A stretch of DNA of 64,000 nt from Peribacillus frigoritolerans (GCF_040250305.1 NZ_CP158190.1:2016001-2080000), one strand, 5' to 3'; shown: positions 36,050-45,259, counted from the stretch's first letter. The notes: a model not told the origin generated them from the letters alone. Translations and numbers: made by a program.

Positions 36050-36913
36050 GGTTCTGGTGCAAAAACTTCAAAACAATTGCAAACAATCTCTAAATCTTGG
36101 ACATACTGATATTATTACTCTAAAAAAAAGGAGAATGATCAGTATGACGAATGAACATTTATTTAAGTGGAAGCACTATCAGCCGGAAATGATTATGTTA
36201 ACGGTGAGATGGTACCTGCGGTACAGTTTGAGTTTTCGTGATTTGGTAGAAATGATGGATGAACGAGGTTTATCTATCGCTCACACAACCATTATGCGTA
36301 GGGTTCATCAATATGGACCTGAATTAAATGAAAGAGTACGGCGTCACCACAAGCCAACAAATGACTCTTGGAGAGTCGATGAAACGTATGTGAAAGTAAA
36401 AGGTCAATGGATGTAGTTGTATCGTGCAGTCGATTCAGAAGGGAATACGATTGACTTTTATCTAAGTGAATCAAGAGATAAACAAGCAGCCAAGCGCTTT
36501 TTCAAGAAAGCCTTGGCTGCTTCTCATGTTTGTAAACCTCGTGTCATAACAGTGGACAAAAACCCAGCCTATCCCGTAGCGATTCAAGAGTTAAAAGAAG
36601 AGAAACGTTTGCATGAAGGCATACAAATAAGGCAAGTTAAATATCTCAATAATATGGAGGAACAGGATCATCGTTTTATAAAGAAGCGAGTTCGTTCGAT
36701 GTTAGGATTGAAATCATTTCGTACAGCTACTTACATACTGAGTGGCATAGAAGCGATGCATATGATTAAAAAGAAGCAGGTTTACCAAGGGGGGAAGTCT
36801 GCCCAAAACCAAAAAGAATTCATCCATAAACTGCTTGGGTTAGCTTCATAAATTAGCAATTTAAAGGAAACGGACATTCTATGTTTCTAGCGAGTAATTT
36901 TTGCACCAGAACC
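36050..36913 (+). mobile_element. IS6-family insertion sequence (864 bp)
   Basis: Terminal inverted repeats GGTTCTGGTGCAAAAA at 36050 and its complement ending at 36913. One DDE transposase gene fills the interior. The 8 bases outside the ends (TAAAAAGT and AAAGAAAG) do not match, so no target duplication is visible, consistent with a recombination or deletion after insertion, as IS6 elements often cause. Confidence 0.88.
36144..36851 (+). pseudogene. IS6-family transposase with in-frame amber codon
   Basis: AAAGGAGAATG precedes ATG 36144. The frame includes SWRVDETYVKVKGQWM, then TAG at 36414-36416, and continues in the same frame LYRAVDSEGNTIDFYLSESRDKQAA, ITVDKNPAYP and NNMEEQDHRFIKKRVRSMLG. 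The DDE residues are all present across the two parts. The stop stands where a tyrosine is usual (TAT/TAC to TAG). Read-through or suppression would be needed for activity. Confidence 0.88.
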
Positions 36914-36936
36914 AAAGAAAGTAATTAGGTGATTTA

Positions 36937-37195
36937 ATGTTTATTATAGTGATTAGTACAGTGTTGGCGGTAATACTGATGATTCAAGCGATTAGGGTAA
37001 AAGATTATATATGGTTGTGTGTTTCATACCTATTGCGTGTTTAATAGTCCTCTCCCTTACAGATATTTTAGATTTATCCTCAGTAGGGCTGTAAGTCTTT
37101 CTTTTTATATAATTTTTATCCTGACCATCTTTTTATGTGGTTATTATAGCGCAAAAAAAGATATTAAAGAAAATTCGGATGGTTCCTCTGATTAA
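36937..37195 (+). pseudogene. Membrane-protein module, copy 3, next to IS6
   Basis: Nearly identical in DNA to 14613-14873 from its AGGTGATTTAATG start (ATTATAGTGATTAGTACAG, GTGTTGGCGGTAATACTGATG) but with two small deletions that break the frame near 37017 and 37075. The downstream hairpin persists in a degraded form at 37231-37265. It begins about 10 bases beyond the IS6 right end, 20 kb away from the toxin island. Confidence 0.8.
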
Positions 37196-37439
37196 ATGAG
37201 GGTAGGTTTACATTGGATTTTTCATTTTGACGTTTGTGAAAGGTCACTTTTACGAACTTTTTTTCTTTTTACTAGTTGATTTTGCTGATTCCTTTTAATT
37301 AGTTCATTATCTACTGACCTAATATGGATCTCACGGTTGTGTGTAGGGTAATTGCGTTATCTCCTTGTTATATGATAGGGGAAAATGCTATGGTTGAGTT
37401 ACATTTGCAAGTCCAATATATAGAAAAGAAGTGAATTAA

Positions 37440-38552
37440 ATGGCCGAGCCTTTAAAGGATTTATATAATGAAACGTTCATTCGTGAATTCGGTGATAAAG
37501 TAAAGGGTGTCCATCCGTCCTTCTCAACTGAATCGTTTATAGGGGAAGTAATTGATGAGCATTGGGACGAGAGGAAGTTAAAAGAACGAATAAGGCACAT
37601 TTCCATTACTCTTGGAAAGCATCTTCCAAGTGATTATCAAGAGGCTTTGGATATTTTGTATCGGCTTGATAAGGATTGTGAAGGGTTTAGATATTTATTT
37701 TTCCCGGATTTTGTAGAGGTACATGGATTGAATAAGAAAGATTGGCCGTTATCGCTAGATGCCTTGGAGCGTTTTACTGCAAGATCGTCTTCCGAATTTG
37801 CCATCCGTGCTTTTATTTTGCTTGATCCCGTTTTAATGATCGAGAAGATGAAGGAATGGACCAAGCATAATGATGAGCATGTCCGGAGGCTGGCAAGTGA
37901 GGGATGCAGGCCCAGGTTACCTTGGGGGCAAGCTTTACCAATGTTCAAAACCGATCCGGCACCAGTCTTGGAATTACTTGAAAACCTGAAAAACGACCCG
38001 TCCCTATATGTTCGTAAAAGTGTGGCAAATAACTTGAATGATATTGCAAGAGATAATCCGAATGTCGTCATAGAAACTGCCAAGCGTTGGCATGAAAGCG
38101 GAGAACCCAACACGATTTGGATTGTCCGACGGGGATGCAGGACCTTAGTTCGTCAAGCAGATCCTGAGGTCCTTTCATTATTTGGATACATGGATGTATT
38201 GAATAATCCGGGTATCATTACAAACGCATTTATTAGAAATGAACCAGACTCGATTTTCATTGGGGAAACGAGTGAACTTCATTTCGGGTTTCAAGTGCAT
38301 GTGAAGAATATAGCGAAGCTTCGTATTGAGTATGCCATCGATTTTGTAAAAGCGAATCAGAAAACGTCTCGCAAAGTATTCCTACTGGCAGATAGGAATT
38401 TCACCGATGGAGAACAAGTCGAGAGAGTGAGAATCCACAATTGGAAGGACCTGACCACACGTCGTCATTACACGGGAATCCATCGAATCTCCCTTCTCGT
38501 AAACGGAGTGGAAGTTGCAGAAACGCATGTAAAACTAAATGATGGAAGATAA
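37440..38552 (+). CDS. alkC: AlkC-type DNA alkylation repair glycosylase
   Basis: 370 residues. Residues 1-270 are the HEAT-like-repeat DNA glycosylase domain with family hallmarks MAEPLKDLYNE at the start, LFFPDFVEVHG, ALERFTARSSSEFAIR, HVRRLASEGCRPRLPW and SLYVRKSVANNLNDIA. The last 95 residues form a beta-rich, Ig-like domain (ELHFGFQVHVKNI, HRISLLVNGVEVAE) found in one AlkC subgroup. The enzyme removes 3-methyladenine and similar cationic lesions. It stands alone and ends in its own terminator. Confidence 0.85.
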   Translation: MAEPLKDLYNETFIREFGDKVKGVHPSFSTESFIGEVIDEHWDERKLKERIRHISITLGKHLPSDYQEALDILYRLDKDCEGFRYLFFPDFVEVHGLNKKDWPLSLDALERFTARSSSEFAIRAFILLDPVLMIEKMKEWTKHNDEHVRRLASEGCRPRLPWGQALPMFKTDPAPVLELLENLKNDPSLYVRKSVANNLNDIARDNPNVVIETAKRWHESGEPNTIWIVRRGCRTLVRQADPEVLSLFGYMDVLNNPGIITNAFIRNEPDSIFIGETSELHFGFQVHVKNIAKLRIEYAIDFVKANQKTSRKVFLLADRNFTDGEQVERVRIHNWKDLTTRRHYTGIHRISLLVNGVEVAETHVKLNDGR

Positions 38553-38607
38553 AGGTTAATGAAAAGTGTGGGAAATCATAATTTACAGGATATTCCACTG
38601 AAAAAAT

Positions 38608-38633
38608 GAGGAACCTGAGAGTTCCTCGTTTTT
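38608..38633 (+). terminator. Terminator after alkC
   Basis: Arms GAGGAAC and GTTCCTC, loop CTGAGA, then GTTTTT. Confidence 0.75.
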
Positions 38634-38699
38634 AATTATTTCCTGATAGTGAAACGTAGTTACTTTTCATTCTTTCTCTCATAACACATTAAAAAGCAA

Positions 38700-39254
38700 T
38701 CAAATCCAAAAAGTTGGATAGCTCCGATTGCTGCGCAAATTATTAATTAACAACGCCAGTAAAACGATTATCACAGCACCAGTTAAAACAGGCGTAAATA
38801 AATAACTCCAGCTATACTGGCCAAGCATAACTACAAGCGGGTCTGCCCCAGCTGGCGGGTGCGTCGTTTTTGTCAGCATCATCACCGCAATTGCTAATCC
38901 GACTGCCAAGCCGATGGCCCAAGGCTCATCGCCAAAAAAATGATAGGTAGCTAAACCTACGAATGTTGAAACGAAATGGCCGCCAATAATATTCCGTGGC
39001 TGTGATAATGGCGCGTTCCACAGACCGAACGCCAGGACACAGCTGGCACCAAAAGGAGCCATTAACCACATTGCTGATGTTATTTTTGTTAAAAGAATTA
39101 AAGCGAATATTGTTAAAAATCCCCCAATCAGTCCCGTTATTGCGTCCTTTACATTTATCTGTAAAGGGCTTCTTCCTTTTCCCTTCATCTTCGATAAATA
39201 ACGAATATGAAAAAAGCGTTTTTCTTTAAGCCTGGCTACTGATATACGATCCAA
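38700..39254 (-). CDS. HPP-family membrane protein
   Basis: 184 residues with four to five membrane helices. The name-giving motif is in TTHPPAGADPLVV, and PLSQPRNIIGGHFVSTFVG is the other conserved block. A strong AAGGAGGGG site lies 7 bases before a TTG start. Family members are integral membrane proteins of largely unknown function; plant relatives have been linked to nitrite transport. Nothing in the neighbourhood narrows this down. Confidence 0.85.
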   Translation of the reverse strand: MDRISVARLKEKRFFHIRYLSKMKGKGRSPLQINVKDAITGLIGGFLTIFALILLTKITSAMWLMAPFGASCVLAFGLWNAPLSQPRNIIGGHFVSTFVGLATYHFFGDEPWAIGLAVGLAIAVMMLTKTTHPPAGADPLVVMLGQYSWSYLFTPVLTGAVIIVLLALLINNLRSNRSYPTFWI

Positions 39255-39343
39255 TATTACCCCTCCTTTTTTATATAATTAGACTTTACACGAAATAAAC
39301 TAACCTGTCAAAACCATTTTTGGTGGTTAGTTTAAAAATCCAT

Positions 39344-39371
39344 AAAAAAACCAACTTATATAATAAGTTGG
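39344..39371 (-). terminator. Minus-strand terminator after the CGNR gene
   Basis: CCAACTT and AAGTTGG arms; on the minus strand a run of seven T follows. Confidence 0.65.
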
Positions 39372-39404
39372 AAAGACTGTAGCCAAAAGGGGTTTATCTA
39401 TAAG

Positions 39405-39550
39405 TAAAAACAAAGCTGATTGGAGCGGGTGTTCGAGAAAAGCTCGTCCAGGGGAGGCACCAAAGGCGCCGAGGGCGGTCCGCCCGCGGAAAGCGAATCC
39501 CTGGAGGCAACGTTCAAATTGTCGAACCTAAAAAAACTGTTAGACAAACT
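39405..39550 (+). repeat. GC-rich dispersed intergenic repeat, copy B
   Basis: Shares GATTGGAGCGGG, TCCGCCCGCGGAAAGCGAA, CTGGAG, CAACGTTCAAATTGT and AGACAAAC with copies near 2.3 and 51.3 kb; the middle is rearranged (GGGGAGGCACCAAAGGCGCC). Confidence 0.75.
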
Positions 39551-39569
39551 TATTTAATAAGTTGGATAT

Positions 39570-40154
39570 TCATTCATCATCAGATTTCCGGTGTTGAAAT
39601 CGTGCTACTTTTTTTCTATTACCACATATTTTCATTGAACACCACTTGCGTCTCCCGCTTTCATCGATGAATAATAGTACGCAATCATCATTCGAGCATC
39701 GCTTTAGTGATGACAGCTTATTTTCTTCAATTAATTTTAAGGAGTCAAAGGCAATATAAGATTGCAGGATATCTTCCGCTTCTCCAACAGGTATGGGAAC
39801 CAGTTTTTGATCACTTAGTTTATAAGTGAAAGGTGATTTTTCGATTTTTTTTTCTAAAAAGGCGATAAACTCATGAGGAATCGGATTCCCATCTGCTATT
39901 AACTCAAATTGTTTTCTTAAAATAGTACGCATTTGTAGAATGCCTACAAATACCTGCCCGATTCTCTCTTTAATTTTTGAGGATAACTGATTATCCAAAT
40001 ATGAGTTTTTCCCTTTTATTACAGTAAGCCAGTCCAGCACATCCCGTTCTGAAAGTAATAAGTCCTGCCGCTGACCACGACTGACCAGTTCTGTATTCAC
40101 TAAATCCAGAGAAAGATTACCTGATATAAGTGGAAATTTATTGGTTTCAGACAT
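39570..40154 (-). CDS. CGNR zinc-finger (ABATE domain) regulator
   Basis: 194 residues. The N-terminal ABATE-type region (FPLISGNLSLDLVNTELVSRG) binds small molecules in characterised relatives. The C-terminal CGNR finger is complete: RCSNDDCVLLFIDESGRRKWCSMKICGNRKKVARFQ, with four cysteines. ATG 40154 follows GGGAGA; an ATG five codons upstream is possible. Such proteins are stress-linked transcription regulators. No adjacent target gene is obvious. Confidence 0.85.
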   Translation of the reverse strand: MSETNKFPLISGNLSLDLVNTELVSRGQRQDLLLSERDVLDWLTVIKGKNSYLDNQLSSKIKERIGQVFVGILQMRTILRKQFELIADGNPIPHEFIAFLEKKIEKSPFTYKLSDQKLVPIPVGEAEDILQSYIAFDSLKLIEENKLSSLKRCSNDDCVLLFIDESGRRKWCSMKICGNRKKVARFQHRKSDDE

Positions 40155-40372
40155 AAGTTCATCTCCCATTTCCCTGCTGAAATCTAACCATAAAAATGTT
40201 AATTGAGGGGTTATATCATAATTATACCCTATTTCGGTATTTTTCAGCTACTCGTTATCTTGAGAGAAATTACGGGTTAACATGAATGTTTTCAAACATC
40301 CATATTTGCAATAACAGGATTGTATTTGAAAGTACATGATAATCAATCCTTTTAAAGTGAGGAAAAAAGTTA

Positions 40373-40402
40373 TTGACAAAACCTGTACGTACAGGATAAT
40401 AT
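40373..40402 (+). promoter_or_regulatory. Promoter of the trehalose operon
   Basis: -35 TTGACA at 40373-40378 and -10 GATAAT at 40395-40400, with 16 bases between. The spacer is almost wholly filled by the first TreR operator. Confidence 0.8.
40382..40395. promoter_or_regulatory. TreR operator 1
   Basis: Perfect 14-base palindrome CCTGTACGTACAGG inside the promoter spacer; binding here would block RNA polymerase. Assignment to TreR rests on the treR gene at the end of the operon. Confidence 0.75.
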
Positions 40403-40415
40403 GAAAGCGTATACA
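40402..40415 (+). promoter_or_regulatory. cre (CcpA) site
   Basis: TGAAAGCGTATACA fits TGWNANCGNTNWCA with one mismatch and lies between the two TreR palindromes, around the expected transcription start. Confidence 0.6.
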
Positions 40416-40416
40416 G

Positions 40417-40434
40417 AACCTATACGTACAGGTT
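40417..40434. promoter_or_regulatory. TreR operator 2
   Basis: Eighteen-base near-palindrome AACCTATACGTACAGGTT (one mismatched pair), sharing the TACGTACAGG core with operator 1. Confidence 0.75.
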
Positions 40435-40479
40435 ATAAAAACAACAATATTTTGCTTTCTAGGGAAAGGAAGTAGTGAA

Positions 40480-41931
40480 ATGGGTAAATACACAGAACCA
40501 GCAACGGATTTGCTCCAACATGTCGGAGGGAAAGAAAATATTGCGACGGTTACGCATTGTGCAACAAGAATGCGTTTTGCGTTGAAAGATCCCGCCAAGG
40601 CGGACGTAACGAATATCGAATCGATTAAGCTTGTGAAAGGAACGTTTACACAAGCTGGCCAGTTTCAGGTCATAATCGGGAACGAAGTATCATCGTTTTA
40701 TAATGAATTCGTTTCCATAGCTGGACTTCAGGAAGCGTCAAAAGAAGATGTGAAAAATGCGGCAAAACAGAACATGAGCTGGTTGCAGCGGATGATTGCA
40801 CATCTTGCGGATATTTTCACCCCGCTGATTCCTGCCATAGTCGTTGGCGGACTCATTCTTGGATTCCGCAATATCATCGGGGATATTAAAATGTTCGATG
40901 ACAGCACAAAGACCCTTGTGGATATTTCACAATTTTGGGGAGGGGTACACGCCTTCCTTTGGCTGATAGGTGAAGCAATTTTTCATTTTCTTCCTGTTGG
41001 GATTACATGGTCGATCTCGAAGAAAATGGGCACGACCCAAATTCTCGGCATCGTCCTTGGTTTGACCCTGGTTTCCCCACAGCTTCTTAATGCATATGCA
41101 GTGGCAAACACAAAGGCAAGTGATATACCTTTTTGGGATTTCGGTTTTGCCCAGGTCGATATGATCGGCTACCAGGCCCAAGTCATCCCAGCGATACTTG
41201 CAGGGTTCGTCTTGGCGTATTTAGAACGGTTCTTGAGAGATAGGGTGCACAATTCCATTTCCATGATCGTCGTTCCATTTTTCGCTTTACTTCCAACTGT
41301 AATCATTGCCCATACCATTTTGGGGCCTTTAGGCTGGAAAATTGGTTCTGTCATTTCTACGGTTGTATATTCCGGATTGACCTCATCAGTTGGCTGGCTA
41401 TTTGCTGCCGTTTTCGGCTTTGCCTATGCACCGCTTGTCATCACAGGCCTGCATCACATGACAAACGCAATCGATCTTCAGCTTATGAGTGAACTTGGCG
41501 GTACGAACCTATGGCCGATGATCGCATTATCCAATATTGCGCAAGGTACGGCAGTGCTAGCAATGATTTACATCAACAGAAAAGACCAGGAGGAAAGACA
41601 GGTTTCCATTCCCGCCACGATTTCATGTTATCTAGGTGTAACCGAGCCAGCCATGTTCGGAATTAACCTGAAATATGGCTTTCCGTTCTTAGCGGGCATG
41701 ATCGGTTCACTTTTCGCAGGTATCGTTTCAGTCGGATCTGGAGTAATGGCAAATTCCATCGGCGTTGGAGGGATCCCAGGTATCCTATCCATCAAGCCGC
41801 AGCATATGGGAATGTTTGCACTCGCGATGCTGGTTGCATTCGTTGTGCCATTCATTTTGACTATAGCATTCTCCAAGCGCCCTAATATGAACTTGAAAAC
41901 AAGAACGAAAACAACGAAACTAAATGCTTAA
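40480..41931 (+). CDS. treP: Trehalose-specific PTS EIIBC component
   Basis: 483 residues. The EIIB domain comes first (about 1-85), with the phosphorylated cysteine in VTHCATRMRFAL. EIIC follows, with about ten membrane spans, containing GITWSISKKMGTTQILGI, VITGLHHMTNAIDLQ and CYLGVTEPAMFGINLKY. There is no EIIA domain, as is usual for TreP, which borrows EIIA(Glc). AAAGGAAG precedes the ATG. It phosphorylates and imports trehalose as trehalose-6-phosphate, the substrate of the next gene. Confidence 0.92.
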   Translation: MGKYTEPATDLLQHVGGKENIATVTHCATRMRFALKDPAKADVTNIESIKLVKGTFTQAGQFQVIIGNEVSSFYNEFVSIAGLQEASKEDVKNAAKQNMSWLQRMIAHLADIFTPLIPAIVVGGLILGFRNIIGDIKMFDDSTKTLVDISQFWGGVHAFLWLIGEAIFHFLPVGITWSISKKMGTTQILGIVLGLTLVSPQLLNAYAVANTKASDIPFWDFGFAQVDMIGYQAQVIPAILAGFVLAYLERFLRDRVHNSISMIVVPFFALLPTVIIAHTILGPLGWKIGSVISTVVYSGLTSSVGWLFAAVFGFAYAPLVITGLHHMTNAIDLQLMSELGGTNLWPMIALSNIAQGTAVLAMIYINRKDQEERQVSIPATISCYLGVTEPAMFGINLKYGFPFLAGMIGSLFAGIVSVGSGVMANSIGVGGIPGILSIKPQHMGMFALAMLVAFVVPFILTIAFSKRPNMNLKTRTKTTKLNA

Positions 41932-41938
41932 TAACGCG

Positions 41939-41965
41939 GAGGGAGAGCATTCTCCCTCTTTTTTT
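41939..41965 (+). terminator. Hairpin with T run between treP and treA
   Basis: Arms GAGGGAGA and TCTCCCTC, loop GCAT, then TTTTTTT. It should reduce transcription of treA and treR relative to treP, or protect the treP message. Confidence 0.75.
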
Positions 41966-42013
41966 ACCATACTGGCAAAAGATACATCAGGGTTAAGCAG
42001 GGGAGGAATTACA

Positions 42014-43684
42014 ATGAAGGATTTTAAAAAAAGTACGATCTATCAAATTTATCCGAAGTCATTTAAGGACTCGAACGGTGACGGCATCGGGGACATAAAT
42101 GGTGTGATAGAAAAACTTGATTATTTGAGTAAACTGGGAGTGGATTATATTTGGCTGACCCCTTTTTATCGTTCACCTCAAAATGATAATGGATATGATG
42201 TAGCGGATTATACATCCATTGATCCTGTTTTTGGGACGATGGATGATTTCGAAAGATTGGTGAAGGAAGCTAATTCGCGGGATATTCAAATCATGCTGGA
42301 TATGGTATTCAACCATACATCAACAGAGCATGAATGGTTCCAAAAAGCACTGGCTGGAGAGAAAGAATATAAGGACTATTATATTTTCAAGAAATCGAAA
42401 AATGGGGAGCCCCCTACGAATTGGATTTCGAAATTCGGAGGCCCAGCATGGGAATATGTAGCGGAACATGATGAATACTACCTCCATTTGTTCGATCGGA
42501 CACAAGCTGACCTTAATTGGGAAAATCCTAGAGTGAGGCAGGAAATCTTCAATGTAGTGAACTTCTGGCTGGATAAAGGTGTGAAAGGGTTCCGTTTGGA
42601 TGTCATCAATCTTATTTCGAAACCTGACATATATGAAAATGACAAAGATGGAGATGGACGATGCTTTTATACAGACGGTCCCAAGATTCATAAATTTCTA
42701 AAAGAGATGAATGAAGAAACTTTCGGGAAGGATGAAGAGGTGATGACTGTAGGGGAAATGTCATCGACGACCATTGACCATTGCATCAAATATTCATCTC
42801 CAGTTGAAAAGGAGCTGTCCATGGTATTCAGTTTCCATCATCTAAAGGTGGATTATAAGGATGGGGAAAAGTGGTCACTTGCAGATTTTGACTTCAGGCA
42901 GTTAAAGGAGATCCTAAGCAGCTGGCAATATGGGATGCAAGAAGGAAATGGATGGAATGCCCTGTTCTGGTGTAACCATGACCAGCCGAGGATCGTATCC
43001 AGATTTGGGAATGATCAAGAGTATCACAAGGAATCGGCCAAGATGCTGGCAACAGCCATTCATATGCTTAGGGGAACCCCTTATATTTATCAAGGCGAGG
43101 AAATAGGGATGACCAACCCGAAATTCAATGATATTGGACAATATCGGGACGTGGAATCGATTAATTATTACAATATTTTAAAAGAGGCAGGCAAGGATGA
43201 AAAGGAAATAATCGAAATCCTTCAAGCTAAATCCCGCGATAACTCGCGAACTCCAATGCAGTGGGAAAATTCGGAGCATGCAGGCTTTACAAAAGGGACT
43301 CCATGGATTGCAGTGCCTGATAATGCCAAGGTTATCAATGCTGAACACGCACTGATGGATCAGGATTCCATTTTACATCATTACCAAAAACTTATATTCT
43401 TACGCAAGAAACATGATATCATTGCATATGGGGACTATCAGGAAATTCTTGGCGACCATGACCAATTGTTCGCCTATGTACGCAGTTATGATGACGAGAA
43501 ACTTTTGGTCATCAATAACTTTTATGCAAAAGAAGCGTCCTTCGAAATTCCAAAGGATATAGACCTATCCGGATACAACTCAGAGCTCCTTCTCTCAAAC
43601 TATATCGATTCGAAAGAACTTGCAGGTGATGTTATCCTTCGTCCCTATGAATCGGTTGTCTATTTGTTGAAAAAGGACGAGTAG
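42014..43684 (+). CDS. treA: Trehalose-6-phosphate hydrolase (alpha,alpha-phosphotrehalase)
   Basis: 556 residues, GH13 family. Typical start STIYQIYPKSFKDSNGDGIGDINGV; nucleophile region GFRLDVINLI; acid/base Glu in VGEMSST; final Asp region WCNHDQPRIVSRFG. GGGAGG precedes ATG 42014. It cleaves trehalose-6-phosphate to glucose and glucose-6-phosphate in the cytoplasm. The close match to TreA/TreC and its place between treP and treR exclude oligo-1,6-glucosidase. Confidence 0.93.
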   Translation: MKDFKKSTIYQIYPKSFKDSNGDGIGDINGVIEKLDYLSKLGVDYIWLTPFYRSPQNDNGYDVADYTSIDPVFGTMDDFERLVKEANSRDIQIMLDMVFNHTSTEHEWFQKALAGEKEYKDYYIFKKSKNGEPPTNWISKFGGPAWEYVAEHDEYYLHLFDRTQADLNWENPRVRQEIFNVVNFWLDKGVKGFRLDVINLISKPDIYENDKDGDGRCFYTDGPKIHKFLKEMNEETFGKDEEVMTVGEMSSTTIDHCIKYSSPVEKELSMVFSFHHLKVDYKDGEKWSLADFDFRQLKEILSSWQYGMQEGNGWNALFWCNHDQPRIVSRFGNDQEYHKESAKMLATAIHMLRGTPYIYQGEEIGMTNPKFNDIGQYRDVESINYYNILKEAGKDEKEIIEILQAKSRDNSRTPMQWENSEHAGFTKGTPWIAVPDNAKVINAEHALMDQDSILHHYQKLIFLRKKHDIIAYGDYQEILGDHDQLFAYVRSYDDEKLLVINNFYAKEASFEIPKDIDLSGYNSELLLSNYIDSKELAGDVILRPYESVVYLLKKDE

Positions 43685-43715
43685 CAGACTAAGAAAAATA
43701 TATTGTGGTGATGAA

Positions 43716-44429
43716 ATGAACAGCAAATACCTATCGTTATATAGTGATATCGTTTCAAAAATTGAAGAAGGAATCTTTCCGACAAATTCAAAGCTTCCTT
43801 CCGAAAGCAGCTTCATGGAAGAGTATGACATATCCAGGGATACTGTGAGAAAATCCTTACAGTTGCTTGAACAAAATGGATATATCCATAAAATCAAAGG
43901 CAAGGGTTCCTTTGTCTTGGATTTCAGCAAATTTAATTTTCCTGTAGCAGGGTTGATTTCCTATAAAGAAATGGTGGAAAAGTTGAATTTGCATTCCAAA
44001 ACGATCATCCATAAGTTGGAGCTTGAGACCCCCGACACTAACATGGCCAAGCTTCTGGACTTAAATGATGATGGTGAAGTATGGAAGGTATTTCGGGTAC
44101 GCCAAATCAATGGGAAGAAAATCATACTGGACAAAGACTATTTCAAAAGCGAATTCGTAACTAACCTGACCAAGGAAATTTGTGAGGATTCTATTTATGG
44201 ATATATCGAAAAGGAACTCGGGCTCCAGATTGGTTTTTCCAACAAGGAAATTACCGTGGAGCCATGCAGCGAGGAAGATAAACAATTATTGGACATTGAA
44301 GACTTCGATATGGTGGCAGTTGTGAAAAGTACCGTCCATTTAATCGATGGAAGCTTGTTTCAATATAGCGAATCCAGGCATAGACCCGATAAATTCAAGT
44401 TCACGGACTTTGCACGAAGGACTTGGTGA
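43716..44429 (+). CDS. treR: Trehalose operon repressor, GntR/HutC type
   Basis: 237 residues. N-terminal winged helix (LYSDIVSKIEEGIFPTNSKLPSESSFMEEYDISRDTVRKSLQLLEQNGYI), C-terminal UTRA ligand domain ending SLFQYSESRHRPDKFKFTDFARR. Starts 31 bases after treA. The family responds to trehalose-6-phosphate, and the two CCTxTACGTACAGG palindromes before treP are its likely operators. Confidence 0.92.
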   Translation: MNSKYLSLYSDIVSKIEEGIFPTNSKLPSESSFMEEYDISRDTVRKSLQLLEQNGYIHKIKGKGSFVLDFSKFNFPVAGLISYKEMVEKLNLHSKTIIHKLELETPDTNMAKLLDLNDDGEVWKVFRVRQINGKKIILDKDYFKSEFVTNLTKEICEDSIYGYIEKELGLQIGFSNKEITVEPCSEEDKQLLDIEDFDMVAVVKSTVHLIDGSLFQYSESRHRPDKFKFTDFARRTW

Positions 44430-44556
44430 AGGTTAAGGAAGAAATGAAATGAAGGACAGACTATTGAAAGTTCAGCTCCATTTAAAATGAGAGGCCGTGG
44501 CGGGCTTTGAAGACATTTTTATTTTTGAACGAGCGGGGAGAGGAGGAGAGTCAAAC

Positions 44557-44904
44557 TTAGTTTGACTCTCCTTCTGCTTGTTTAGTGGTATGGGAAGCAT
44601 TAAGTAAAACCACTCCGCCAATGATTAATACTAAGCCGCCTAATGTAGTAATACTAAATGGCTCATTCCATAATAGTACGCCAATCAATGCTGTTAAAGC
44701 TGTGCCTATACCTGCCCAAATGGCATATGCCAAGCTTAACGGGATTGTTTTAAGACATAAAGATAAGCTATAAAAGGCTATTCCAAATCCTATTATAACC
44801 CCAAATGAAGCGGATAAATGAGTGAAGCCTTCAGACAACTTAAGCATGGTCGTACCAAATACTTCGCTTATGATTGATATTCCTAAGGCTATGTATCCTT
44901 TCAT
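44557..44904 (-). CDS. SMR-family multidrug efflux subunit (EbrB-like)
   Basis: 115 residues, four membrane helices. The membrane-embedded glutamate is in IISEVFGTTMLKLSEGF, and AIWAGIGTALTALIGVLLWNEP is the conserved third-helix region. It is the downstream member of a two-gene set, 25 bases after its partner; in B. subtilis EbrA and EbrB form a heteromeric pump for cationic dyes. The 3' end overlaps an inverted repeat (GGAGAGTCAAAC / GTTTGACTCTCC). Confidence 0.85.
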   Translation of the reverse strand: MKGYIALGISIISEVFGTTMLKLSEGFTHLSASFGVIIGFGIAFYSLSLCLKTIPLSLAYAIWAGIGTALTALIGVLLWNEPFSITTLGGLVLIIGGVVLLNASHTTKQAEGESN

Positions 44905-44929
44905 ATTATTACCTCCGATTACTAAATTG

Positions 44930-45259
44930 TTAAGAAGTGCCTCCGCTAGAGAGTTTCAAAACAACCACCCCTCCAATGATCAGGACTAAACCTAAAAATT
45001 TTTTCACGTTAAAGCTTTCTTTATAAACGATAACTCCCACTAAAGCAGTTAAAGCAGTGCCTATTCCTGACCAAATGGCATAAGCCGTTCCAAGCGGTAT
45101 GGTTATTAATGATAACGATAGGCAATAAAAAGCCAAACCCATTCCGATTACCACACCAATGGAAGGGAATAACCTTTTAAACCCGTTTGATACTTTTAAC
45201 ATCGAACTGCCAAATACTTCACTTAGGATGGCTATTGCCAAAAATGCATAAGGATTCAA
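44930..45259 (-). CDS. SMR-family multidrug efflux subunit (EbrA-like)
   Basis: 109 residues, four helices, with the key glutamate in AILSEVFGSSMLKVSNGF and AIWSGIGTALTALVGV. AGGAGGAG-type site upstream of the ATG. Paired SMR genes of this kind usually insert in opposite topologies and act together. Assigning A versus B follows gene order and length only. Confidence 0.85.
   Translation of the reverse strand: MNPYAFLAIAILSEVFGSSMLKVSNGFKRLFPSIGVVIGMGLAFYCLSLSLITIPLGTAYAIWSGIGTALTALVGVIVYKESFNVKKFLGLVLIIGGVVVLKLSSGGTS

Noticed and set aside
44543..44572. Terminator at the end of the SMR pair
   Set aside because: The hairpin GGAGAGTCAAAC/GTTTGACTCTCC is perfect but no T run follows on either strand, so I do not list it as a terminator.
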